Origin: Sarcomyxa edulis
Taxonomy: Eukaryota > Basidiomycota > Agaricomycetes > Agaricales > Mycenaceae
Assembly: GCA_009761415.1 (NCBI GenBank)
Contig: QUOL01000006.1
Location: forward strand, 496,001-560,000
Length of the DNA: 64,000 bases
Direction: 5' to 3'
Shown: piece after piece, positions 33,683-42,349 of the stretch
How positions within the stretch are numbered: position 1 is the stretch's first letter
How the letters are laid out: every line of letters starts with the position of its first letter
The notes under the pieces: model-generated
Told to the model about the DNA's origin: nothing
Databases searched by the model: none
The model's input: only the letters and a program-made list of their open reading frames with translations
Translations under genes and position numbers: made by a program

Positions 33683-34080
33683 AAGGTGGACAAATCCGGA
33701 CGCTATTCAGCAAACTGGCCGGCGAACACGAAAATTACAGCTCACCTGCCGAGTTCAATCCACCTCCCGGTATCGAGGAGGACGACGACGCCTCTCTCCT
33801 TCCTTCGGAAGAACCAGGAGTAGCAACCGGTTTATTCCGGGACTCATCAGCTCCTAGAACTATACGTCTCCCCGCGAAAAGCAAGTTACCGATTCGACGC
33901 GGCGGGGAACGACAGTTTTCAACTTCCCTTCTTCAAGATAGAGTCTTGGAGACACGAAGTCTCCCTCTAGCTAGAGCTCTATTCGGAGTTCCTCGTCTTC
34001 CTACTCGAAGCGAATCTTACACAAACCCCGCGTCTAGCAACATCTCGGTGGACGGTATTATCAGCCAGCAATCGTCGCCT

Positions 34081-37000
34081 ATGGCGACGCAAACAATTAC
34101 TCAGGACGACCCGGACCCTTCCGCGGAGTCAGGTCCGAGTCAATCGAGCGGGGAAACACTATCAGGAAAGGAGGGGTACGCGATGTCAGACATGGAGGCA
34201 TTGTTCTTAGAGTACGAACAGAACACGGAAACTTCGTCGTCCACGAAGGCGAGGGCGACGTTGTATGCTAATAAAGCCACGCTTAGCAATAGAGATATTC
34301 TCGACATGGGTCTCACGAAGGACGTAAGGCATGCGCGATTTACCTTGGAGTTGAATTTAGCTCGGGCGCTAGAACAGACAGTGACCGAGCTCCAGAGTCT
34401 GTCGAAGAGGGCAGCCGAACTTATCCCTGGACGGAACACCCACTTTTTGGTGGATCCCTATGGAGCGGCTATGAGCACGCTGCGAGGCTGCGACACTTTG
34501 GCAGAACTCAACATCGCTTGGAGTACGATCAGAATTCGTATCGAATTGGCTCAAAAGTTTTTGTTGAAGTATCAGTCTGAGTATTTCCATAAAGAAGGCT
34601 CGAGATTGAATTCTCCGGTGTCTACAACACTCAGTACCTACGAGACTCCCGTAGGATCGCCCAGCTCCATGCAGCAGCTGAAGTCCTTGTACTTGAAGGT
34701 GCCGCATCTTCGTAATCAACTCACCTTCGAACAGGTTAACCGTATGAGGGCGGGCGAAAGCATTACAGAAGTAATACCCCCACCTTCTCCGCTGTTGTTG
34801 TCGTTCCCAGACAGACAGCCGGAAGTGCGCCCGGCGACGATATCTTACGACGAGCAGGGCGAAATGCAGACCAGAACCATCCCAGGTAGAACGAGCTACA
34901 AAGCGGGGAAGGAGTTCCAGTTGCCTACGGATGACTCCCTCGTTACTAGGAGAAACAAACCGCCTAGGAAAAGTGTTACGTTCGGCGCGGGAGTAAGACC
35001 AGGAGAGCCGAGTTTCTCAGAAACGTTGAGAGAACCTCCTCCTCATCTAGAGGGAGCGGAATATGTGGTATATCCAGCGGGTAATCTTACTTCGACCAGC
35101 TCCTTTGGTGGTACCAACAGAGCAGCTCAACCTGTCCCTTTGATGGGAGACCGAACTTTATACAAGGATGAAGTATCGTTTTTCAGGTCTCCAGGCGGTC
35201 CTCCGCCGCCGGCTATGAGTCGAATGAAGCTTAAGCAGCCGGAAGTCCTTTGGGGCGCTGCTTCCAGTTTTCCATATGGCAAACCGTTGGGATTCGACGC
35301 TCGAAGGCGTCAGAGTTACGCCGACCTCAATCCAGGTGATATACGTTCTGCCGGGATAGACGATCCTGCTACGACGCGAACGGGGAATGTTACGTTTCAC
35401 GGGGGACTTAACGAAGAGGACCAGACTACGTCCAGCGATAGCAGCAGAACCTACTCGCGTCAGAATACGAACCAGGCGTCAGTAGAGCCTGAAGATCGTA
35501 GTATCTCCCCCGAAGGAAACGCTCCAGCTCGGGGAATAGGAACCTCGCCTCGTACTCCTCAACCTGGCAAGGATCGTTCGTCAGGAGACGGGTACGGTGA
35601 AGGCGACAAACCTTACTCGTTCAGGGGTTATTCAGGTTACAACAACCCAAATAGACGAAGTGGGAACAATCCTTCAGGACCGCCTGGAGGAGGCGACGAA
35701 CCTCCAGACCCTAACGATCCGTCTTATCCATCAAGACAGCCAGGACCTCCTAATCCTGGTGGAGGTGGAGGTGGTAACGGACCTCCTAATCCTGGCGGAG
35801 GTGGAGGTGGTAACGGACCTCCTAATCCTGGTGGAGGTGGAGGTGGTCACGGACCACCTAACCCCGGAGGGGGCGGAGGATATCCTCCTCCTTTCGATGC
35901 CAATGGAAATGCTATGATACCACCATACGGTACCTTGATGCCTACCATCAAGCCAGAACTCAAGCAAGATGAACTCCCCTCGTGGGATGGGAATCACAAC
36001 ACCGCCATTGCGTACTTTTGGAACGTTCAGGAACTAGCGGCGTTGGGTGGTTGGTTACCTCACGCGTTGGGCTTTTGGCTGTGGAAGAAGCTGGAAAACG
36101 GATCCGACGTCCAAGAGTGGTGGCAGATGCTTGATCAGGGAAGGAAGGACTTTATGCGGAGCCACTACTTGAATTACCTGGAAGGAATCAAGCGCGAATA
36201 TCTGGGAAAGAACTGGCAGCAGAAGATGAATTTGGAGTTTGGTCAGCAGAAGTTTCGTCAGAGAGGGCATGAAGACGAATCCCCTCAAAAATTCATATCT
36301 CGTCGCATCATGTATACTCGGATGTTGGCCAACGCCGATTTTGGTGGACCCTTGGAGGTCTACATAGTCATGACGCGAGCCCCGATTTCCTGGGGTACGA
36401 TTTTGCACGTCGACGGCATTCCTGACTCTGCCACACTCTACTCAAGGGTGGTCGAGAATTCGGACGCGCTTGCTTACGCTGGTAGAAGCCTGGTGGACAA
36501 CGTCGTCACCACTTCCAATCTTTCGAAGGTGCTGCGACAACTAGGCGTGTCAATGAGCTCGAATGCTCCTTCCTCGGGGCGTTGGCGCAACGAACCTTCC
36601 AAGCGAGCTAACCTAGCTCTGGGGTCAGCACTAGGCGATTTTTCGAGCCAAGAAGCAGAAGAATCGAGCCCCCTGGAAGCGAAACAGTTGGACGCCAATG
36701 ACGATCGCATTCTGAAGGAAGTCTATCAGACCCTGAAGAGGAATCCTAGGCCACCTCCGAAAGGAGGCTACCCCTTTCCTAAAAACGACTCAGTGACCAC
36801 GCAGATGGGTCGTCTACCTCCCTCGCCCTGTAAAGTGTGTGGTAGTAAGAATCATTGGGATAAGGAATGTCCAAACTGGAACGTGTACCTTGAGCGAGAG
36901 AAAAGGAACGCTAGGCTGGTCGAGAGTCAGCCGGACGAAGACGAGGGCCTGTATTCGAGTGCTTACGGAGTATTCTTGAATCGCAGGCTGGGAGCGGAGC

Positions 37001-40000
37001 AGTTAGACGTCAATCAACTCTCCGAAACGAGTCCATCGGATTTTGAGCTGGCCTTTCCTCCGGTCTCTTCTGCGGTACAATCGCAACGGGAGAGTCTTGA
37101 GGAATGTAAGTCCGGAGCTACAGGCCCCGTGCCCAGGAGGAATTACGCCGTTACTATCGAAACGGTGGAAGATGAATCATGGGAGACTCAGCGGGCGATG
37201 CCTACAGCTGAACAAAGAGTCTTAGAATCGGTGGAGGAGGAGGACGATGAGCTTCCTACGCAGAAGGAAGCGTTATATTCCAGGTCGGACAAGCTGGACG
37301 AGGAGTATTGGGCGAATGACGGCAAAATGAAGTTCGAAGGAAAGCGAAACGAAGATGGCGAGAGGTACGAGACACAGAGAGTCGAGGAGGACCTTCCCAA
37401 GGACGACGCTTCGGCCGAGGACGTGGGGTTGGATGACTATCCTAAGCCGTCTAGCGACGAAGGGGTTAAGCGCCTACCCAAGAAACGATTCAGACCGTCG
37501 GGTTGTTCGTCGGTGGGAGTCTCTGTCCTCATGACGAGAGGCTGGGTATCCAGTGTCAACGACGAACCGGTGGATCTGAGAATTGATTCGGGGGCCGATG
37601 TGAGCTTGATGTCGGAGGAATTCTACAGATCTCTCATCTCCCCTCCACCGATACGACAAGGAACGAAAATGCAGTTATGGCAATTAACCGACAAAACGGA
37701 ATCGTTGAAGGGCTACGTGACTATTCCTGTCATCATGACGGCGACGAACGGACAAAGGATTCAGTCGGAAGCGGAGGTGTACATTGTTCCGGGAATGACG
37801 GTTCCGATCTTATTAGGAGAGGATTATCAGATGAATTTCGAGCTCTCTGTAGACCGGAACGTGGAAAGAGGCACTCACCTAACCTTTGGTGGAACGGACT
37901 ATGCTGTAGCAGTTTTGGGAGTCGACCGCACCCCCGACTTCAGGCGTATGCGACAGAGCGCCTTCATGGTCTCCCACTTCATCAAGAGGAAGCTACACAG
38001 GCGGGATAAGGCCAAACGCAGGAAAACCAAGCGGATGAGTGAGGAAGCGCTTCGTACAGTCCGCGCATCTAGGGACTATAAGCTTCGACCTCACGAATGT
38101 AAACCGATCGAGGTGGTCGGGGAATTGGGTGAAGACCGGGACTGGTTAGTGGAGAAAACGTTACTTTCGCAGAACGACCACTCGTACTTCGCCGTCCCGA
38201 ATGTGCTCATCTCTGCCTCAAAACCCTGGGTTCCCATCTGTAATCCGTCGGATCGACCACACTACATTAGAAAAGGTGAGGTCATAGGTAGCCTGTATGA
38301 TCCCGGGACCTACTTCGACACGCCGCGTAACCAGGAAGAGTTGGATCTCCTCGACTTGGATGTCAGTCGCATCAAAGTGATTGTGGAAGCCAATATGGCG
38401 GCGTCAAGCTCGTCGACGACCGCGGAGGCCAAGGATGATCCGTCACCCTCCCACGATGAAGATGAATATGGGCCCAAGACGGCAGCTATGCCCGACCTCA
38501 CGGTTTACCCGTCTGCTGAAATGGAGAGCTTGATAGACGTGGGGGAACTACCGGAACATCTGAAGGCCAAGGCTTGGGAGATGTTAGCTCGAAGACGAGC
38601 CGCGTTTGGGTTCGACGGACGACTTGGTCATCACCCTGCTAAAGTCCATATACGAACCGTGGATGGACAAGTTCCTATAGCGGTTCCTATGTACGGATCG
38701 TCTCCAGCCAAACGGCAGGTAATAGATGCGCAGATCGACAAGTGGTATGAACAAGGGGTCATAGAGGAATCAAAGAGTCCGTGGAGTGCGCCGGTGGTAA
38801 TCGCGTATCGGAATGGGAAACCCCGTTTTTGTGTGGATTACCGGAAGCTGAACGCAGTAACGATACCGGACGAATTCCCGATCCCTCGTCAATCCGAGAT
38901 ATTATCGTTCTTATCCGGCGCGCAGGTATTGTCTTCCCTCGACGCGTTATCTGGATTCACGCAGCTCGAGATGGATCCTTCGGACGTAGAAAAAACGGCT
39001 TTCAGGACTCACCGAGGGTTGTACCAGTTCCGCAGGATGCCCTTTGGTCTCAGAAATGGGCCTTCAATTTTCCAAAGAGTGATGCAGTCCGTGCTAGCGC
39101 CTTACCTGTGGCTATTTTGTCTCGTGTACATCGACGATATTGTCATCTACTCCAAAACTTACGAGGACCATATAGAACACCTCGACCGGGTTTTAGGAGC
39201 CATCGAGGACGCCGGGATTACGCTGTCTCCTACCAAATGTCATCTTTTCTACTCGTCGATATTACTGCTGGGTCACAAAGTGTCGCGATTGGGATTGTCG
39301 ACGCACCTGGAGAAGGTCCGCGCTATCCTTGAACTCGAGCGCCCGAAGAAGGTATCGCAGGTCCAGACGTTTCTTGGGATGGCGGTTTACTTTTCGTCTT
39401 TCATCCCTTATTACGCAAGCGTATGCTCTCCTTTGTTCCAGCTGTTGCGGCAAGGGTCCAAATGGCACTGGGATGCGGAACAGGAGTTCGCTTTCAAGGC
39501 CATAAAGGACGCGCTGCGCTCAGCCCCGGTGCTTGGCCATCCGATGGAAGGGTTTCCCTATCGCTTGTACACCGACGCCTCGGACGAAGCGCTGGGATGT
39601 GCGTTGCAGCAAGTGCAGCCTATCATGGTACGCGATCTCGTCGGGACGAGGGCTTATGACAGACTACGAAAGGCTTACGACTCAGGACAACCCCCTCCCC
39701 GACTAGTCTCCACTTTGACGTCCAAGATTGACGATGTTCCAGCCTCGCAAGAGTGGGGCTCGACATTCGAGAGCTCCATTGTGTACGTAGAACGGGTGGT
39801 CGCTTATTGGTCGCGTACTTTCAAAGGACCTGAGCAGAGGTATTCCACCACCGAGCGGGAAGCCCTGGGAGCTAAGGAAGGCCTAGTGAAATTCCTTCCG
39901 TTTATCGAGGGAGAGAAGGTTATCTTGGTGACAGACCATTCGGCTTTGCAGTGGGCAAGGACATACGAGAACGCGAATCGTCGGTTGGCAGCCTGGGGAG

Positions 40001-41988
40001 TAGTGTTTTCAGCGTATCCCAATTTGGAGATTGTCCATCGGGCAGGTCGAATTCATTCCAACGTGGATCCGTTATCTCGTTTACCTCGGGCTCCTCCCGG
40101 TCATACTTCCCCGGCTGGCGACTACGAGATACCCATTGTTCCAGACTCGACGAGGGCTGAACAGAGCGAGCGTCTGTATTCCAACGAGCCAGCTCGTCGA
40201 GCAACGTTTGTTGCGTGGGATCTTGCCGAGTGTGTCGAGGGCGCTAAATCGGCTTGGGCTACTACGAGGAGTCGATCTCGAGCAGAACCCCTTCATCAGA
40301 GCGAACCTGGGGGGGGAGATTCACGAGCAGATCCACTTGACGCAGACAAGTTCGAAGGGGAGTCTTCGGAAGTTCAGCCGGAGGAGGATCTGGAAAACTT
40401 GTCGGACCGCTACTGGGCGGCCATAAATCCACCTCCTAGCCTTCACGTTCACATGAAAGCGGAGTTGAGGTCACGATTTCTCGAAGGATATTCAGAGGAT
40501 CCGGCATTCAAATCGATTTATGCGAAAGGTAGTTCTACCCCGGAACACTGGATCGCGGGATGCCGGTACTTCCAAGACGAGAATGGGCTACTTTTCTTTC
40601 AGGATGCGGACTATCAGCCTCGGCTTTGCGTCCCCAGGAGTCTGCACAGAGACATACTGGCTGAAGCACACGATAATCCTCTGGAAACCGCTCACGGAGG
40701 ACCGGAGAAACTTTACGGCAAGCTCAGTCAGAAGTTCTACTGGCGGAGGATGAAGGTGGATATCGTTCGGTTCTGCAAGTCGTGCGATGTATGTCAGAAG
40801 ATCAAACCGTCAAACTTCAACAAGTACGGTTACCTGATACCTAACCCGATCCCTACCAGACCTTATGAATCAGTATCGATGGATTTTGTGGTGAATTTGC
40901 CAATGTCCGAAGGTTTCAACGCGGTCTACGTGGTCGTGGACAGGCTGACCAAACATGCTCAATTTATTCCGACGACGACCGCCGTCACTACTACCGAATT
41001 TGCGGAATTGTTCACCAAGAACGTAGTCAGTCGATTCGGCTTACCGGACAGCATAGTGACAGACCGAGACCCTCGCTGGACGTCCGCTTTCTGGAAGGCT
41101 GTGGCCAAATTCCTGAAAACGAAGATGTCACTCTCCTCGGCGCATCATCCCCAACATGACGGCCAGACCGAAATAGTGAACCGTCAATTAGGAATTATGC
41201 TTCGAGCCTACGCTAGTCAAGACAAGACATCTTGGGCGAATTGGTTGCATTTACTCGAATTCGCCTATAACAATGCGGTACACGGCTCGACGGGAGCAAC
41301 CCCTTATTACCTGCTATACGGTTTTCATCCCAAAAGTCCCTTGGACTTCGTATCGTCTTCTCAAACGCAATCGTTCAGAGCGTTGGACTTGGATCGGAAC
41401 GCGGCGAGCTTTTTGGAGACGCTGCAGATGCATCGAGAAGGCGCCCGACAAGCTATAGCCAAGGCGCAGAATGATCAGGCTCGATCGTACAACCGAGGCC
41501 GACGACGACCGCCTGAGTTCAAGGAAGGATCCCAAGTGTTAGTAAACCCGCACACTTTGGAGTGGGTCGAATCCAAAGGAGAAGGGAAGAAACTGACTCA
41601 ACGCTGGATTGGCCCTTTTGAAGTTCTGCAACGTATCAACCCTAACGTTTATCGGCTAAAGATGAGCAGTCGTTATCCTGGTTCCCCGGTCATTAATGTG
41701 CAACACCTGAAACCGTACATCTCGTCGCCCGCGGAATGGGGAAAGAGGCCAGTTCTTCCTGAAACTCGAATCCATAAGCCAGAGGAGCCTGAATATGACG
41801 TGGAGCGGATCTTGGCGCATCGTTTTGACAAGAAGAAGAACAAGACAATGTATCTAGTACGATGGGAGGGATACGGACCACAATTCGACACTTGGGAGCC
41901 TGCGATTAACGTGAAGAACTCACCTCTCGCGTTGGCCAAGTACTTCAAGGAGTCGGACACGAAACCAAAACGATCTGGCGTTGTCTGA
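34081..41988 (+). CDS. Gag-Pol polyprotein with C-terminal chromodomain
   Basis: 2635 codons in one unbroken frame; the ATG at 34081 is the first in-frame ATG (the frame itself is open from inside the LTR). Gag: coiled, charged N-part, a disordered middle with four Gly/Pro/Asn-rich 12-residue repeats (about residues 556-603), a capsid-like part (AYFWNVQELAALGGWLPHAL) and a knuckle CKVCGSKNHWDKEC (917). Protease: LRIDSGADVSLMSEEFY (Asp near 1169). RT: RFCVDYRKLNAVTIPDEFPI (about 1585), LVYIDDIVIYSKT (1681). RNase H: LYTDASDEALGCALQQ (1831). Integrase: zinc-binding HDNPLETAHGG..CKSCDVCQK (from 2197), then the DDE residues Asp 2268 (SMDFVVNL), Asp 2328 (VTDRDPRW) and Glu 2364 (QTEIVNRQ), D-35-E spacing. 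Chromodomain: EYDVERILAHRFDKKKNKTM (2571) to WEGYGPQFDTWEP, which targets integration to marked chromatin. No stops or shifts seen. Confidence 0.95.
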   Translation: MATQTITQDDPDPSAESGPSQSSGETLSGKEGYAMSDMEALFLEYEQNTETSSSTKARATLYANKATLSNRDILDMGLTKDVRHARFTLELNLARALEQTVTELQSLSKRAAELIPGRNTHFLVDPYGAAMSTLRGCDTLAELNIAWSTIRIRIELAQKFLLKYQSEYFHKEGSRLNSPVSTTLSTYETPVGSPSSMQQLKSLYLKVPHLRNQLTFEQVNRMRAGESITEVIPPPSPLLLSFPDRQPEVRPATISYDEQGEMQTRTIPGRTSYKAGKEFQLPTDDSLVTRRNKPPRKSVTFGAGVRPGEPSFSETLREPPPHLEGAEYVVYPAGNLTSTSSFGGTNRAAQPVPLMGDRTLYKDEVSFFRSPGGPPPPAMSRMKLKQPEVLWGAASSFPYGKPLGFDARRRQSYADLNPGDIRSAGIDDPATTRTGNVTFHGGLNEEDQTTSSDSSRTYSRQNTNQASVEPEDRSISPEGNAPARGIGTSPRTPQPGKDRSSGDGYGEGDKPYSFRGYSGYNNPNRRSGNNPSGPPGGGDEPPDPNDPSYPSRQPGPPNPGGGGGGNGPPNPGGGGGGNGPPNPGGGGGGHGPPNPGGGGGYPPPFDANGNAMIPPYGTLMPTIKPELKQDELPSWDGNHNTAIAYFWNVQELAALGGWLPHALGFWLWKKLENGSDVQEWWQMLDQGRKDFMRSHYLNYLEGIKREYLGKNWQQKMNLEFGQQKFRQRGHEDESPQKFISRRIMYTRMLANADFGGPLEVYIVMTRAPISWGTILHVDGIPDSATLYSRVVENSDALAYAGRSLVDNVVTTSNLSKVLRQLGVSMSSNAPSSGRWRNEPSKRANLALGSALGDFSSQEAEESSPLEAKQLDANDDRILKEVYQTLKRNPRPPPKGGYPFPKNDSVTTQMGRLPPSPCKVCGSKNHWDKECPNWNVYLEREKRNARLVESQPDEDEGLYSSAYGVFLNRRLGAEQLDVNQLSETSPSDFELAFPPVSSAVQSQRESLEECKSGATGPVPRRNYAVTIETVEDESWETQRAMPTAEQRVLESVEEEDDELPTQKEALYSRSDKLDEEYWANDGKMKFEGKRNEDGERYETQRVEEDLPKDDASAEDVGLDDYPKPSSDEGVKRLPKKRFRPSGCSSVGVSVLMTRGWVSSVNDEPVDLRIDSGADVSLMSEEFYRSLISPPPIRQGTKMQLWQLTDKTESLKGYVTIPVIMTATNGQRIQSEAEVYIVPGMTVPILLGEDYQMNFELSVDRNVERGTHLTFGGTDYAVAVLGVDRTPDFRRMRQSAFMVSHFIKRKLHRRDKAKRRKTKRMSEEALRTVRASRDYKLRPHECKPIEVVGELGEDRDWLVEKTLLSQNDHSYFAVPNVLISASKPWVPICNPSDRPHYIRKGEVIGSLYDPGTYFDTPRNQEELDLLDLDVSRIKVIVEANMAASSSSTTAEAKDDPSPSHDEDEYGPKTAAMPDLTVYPSAEMESLIDVGELPEHLKAKAWEMLARRRAAFGFDGRLGHHPAKVHIRTVDGQVPIAVPMYGSSPAKRQVIDAQIDKWYEQGVIEESKSPWSAPVVIAYRNGKPRFCVDYRKLNAVTIPDEFPIPRQSEILSFLSGAQVLSSLDALSGFTQLEMDPSDVEKTAFRTHRGLYQFRRMPFGLRNGPSIFQRVMQSVLAPYLWLFCLVYIDDIVIYSKTYEDHIEHLDRVLGAIEDAGITLSPTKCHLFYSSILLLGHKVSRLGLSTHLEKVRAILELERPKKVSQVQTFLGMAVYFSSFIPYYASVCSPLFQLLRQGSKWHWDAEQEFAFKAIKDALRSAPVLGHPMEGFPYRLYTDASDEALGCALQQVQPIMVRDLVGTRAYDRLRKAYDSGQPPPRLVSTLTSKIDDVPASQEWGSTFESSIVYVERVVAYWSRTFKGPEQRYSTTEREALGAKEGLVKFLPFIEGEKVILVTDHSALQWARTYENANRRLAAWGVVFSAYPNLEIVHRAGRIHSNVDPLSRLPRAPPGHTSPAGDYEIPIVPDSTRAEQSERLYSNEPARRATFVAWDLAECVEGAKSAWATTRSRSRAEPLHQSEPGGGDSRADPLDADKFEGESSEVQPEEDLENLSDRYWAAINPPPSLHVHMKAELRSRFLEGYSEDPAFKSIYAKGSSTPEHWIAGCRYFQDENGLLFFQDADYQPRLCVPRSLHRDILAEAHDNPLETAHGGPEKLYGKLSQKFYWRRMKVDIVRFCKSCDVCQKIKPSNFNKYGYLIPNPIPTRPYESVSMDFVVNLPMSEGFNAVYVVVDRLTKHAQFIPTTTAVTTTEFAELFTKNVVSRFGLPDSIVTDRDPRWTSAFWKAVAKFLKTKMSLSSAHHPQHDGQTEIVNRQLGIMLRAYASQDKTSWANWLHLLEFAYNNAVHGSTGATPYYLLYGFHPKSPLDFVSSSQTQSFRALDLDRNAASFLETLQMHREGARQAIAKAQNDQARSYNRGRRRPPEFKEGSQVLVNPHTLEWVESKGEGKKLTQRWIGPFEVLQRINPNVYRLKMSSRYPGSPVINVQHLKPYISSPAEWGKRPVLPETRIHKPEEPEYDVERILAHRFDKKKNKTMYLVRWEGYGPQFDTWEPAINVKNSPLALAKYFKESDTKPKRSGVV
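35746..35889 (+). repeat. Four 36-bp tandem repeats coding for a Gly-rich Gag linker
   Basis: Units of 36 bp (CCTCCTAATCCTGGTGGAGG...) starting at 35746, 35782, 35818 and 35854, each coding for PPNPGGGGGG plus two residues (NG or HG). Copy number is likely to vary between copies of the element. Confidence 0.9.
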
Positions 41989-42349
41989 ATGCCAGGCGGA
42001 TACGAATTTACGAACTTTCACGACGCGTTAGCATTTCTTTTACTTTTATATTTTCTTTGCTCGTCTATTTCTTTATTTTGGAAGTCTTTCTATTTTTCTT
42101 ATTTCCCGGAGCGGGCCGAACGGGCGAGACCTTGGAAGACCACCACGAGGCTCAGTCCATTGTTCGCCCAAAAAGGATAGTCTGTTCCTTGACCGCTTCA
42201 TATACCTCCCTTTTCTTCGTTCTTTCCCTACGTTCCCCCTCTTCATACGCTGTGGGATATTTGTTCACGGATAGCCTGAACGAACCCCACCGGCGACGAT
42301 TTGATCTTCCACGGACAGCCTGGAAGAGGAAAATCTGGGAGCGCTCATC
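41989..42349 (+). promoter_or_regulatory. Leader of the second frame: T-rich tract plus hairpin pair
   Basis: 361 bp between gag-pol and the 891-codon frame. The first part is strongly T-rich (about 42030-42110), then a GC-rich patch, then two hairpins at 42261-42283 and 42305-42327 that share their loop core with the LTR hairpins. The order T-rich tract, hairpin pair, start codon repeats the layout of the LTR upstream of gag-pol, which suggests an internal promoter or a subgenomic leader. Confidence 0.55.
42261..42335 (+). promoter_or_regulatory. Hairpin pair with conserved GGAYAGCC core before the second frame
   Basis: Hairpin 3: GTTCA, unpaired C, GG, loop ATAG, CC, TGAAC (42263-42281, extendable by a T-G and a T-A pair). 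Hairpin 4: TCTTCCA, unpaired C, GG, loop ACAG, CC, TGGAAGA (42305-42327), itself enclosed by GATTT (42298-42302) / AAATC (42331-42335). The start codon is at 42350, 22 bp after hairpin 4. Stem sequences differ from those in the LTR while pairing and core are kept. Confidence 0.78.

Noticed and set aside
33683..33705. Primer-binding site TGGACAAATCCGGACGC at 33687
   Set aside because: It starts with TGG a few bases after the LTR as expected, but I could not match it with confidence to the 3' end of a known tRNA, so it is not annotated.
33655..34080. Start of gag-pol at 33655 in the LTR
   Set aside because: That codon is TTG; the first in-frame ATG is 34081. Kept only as an observation on the open leader.
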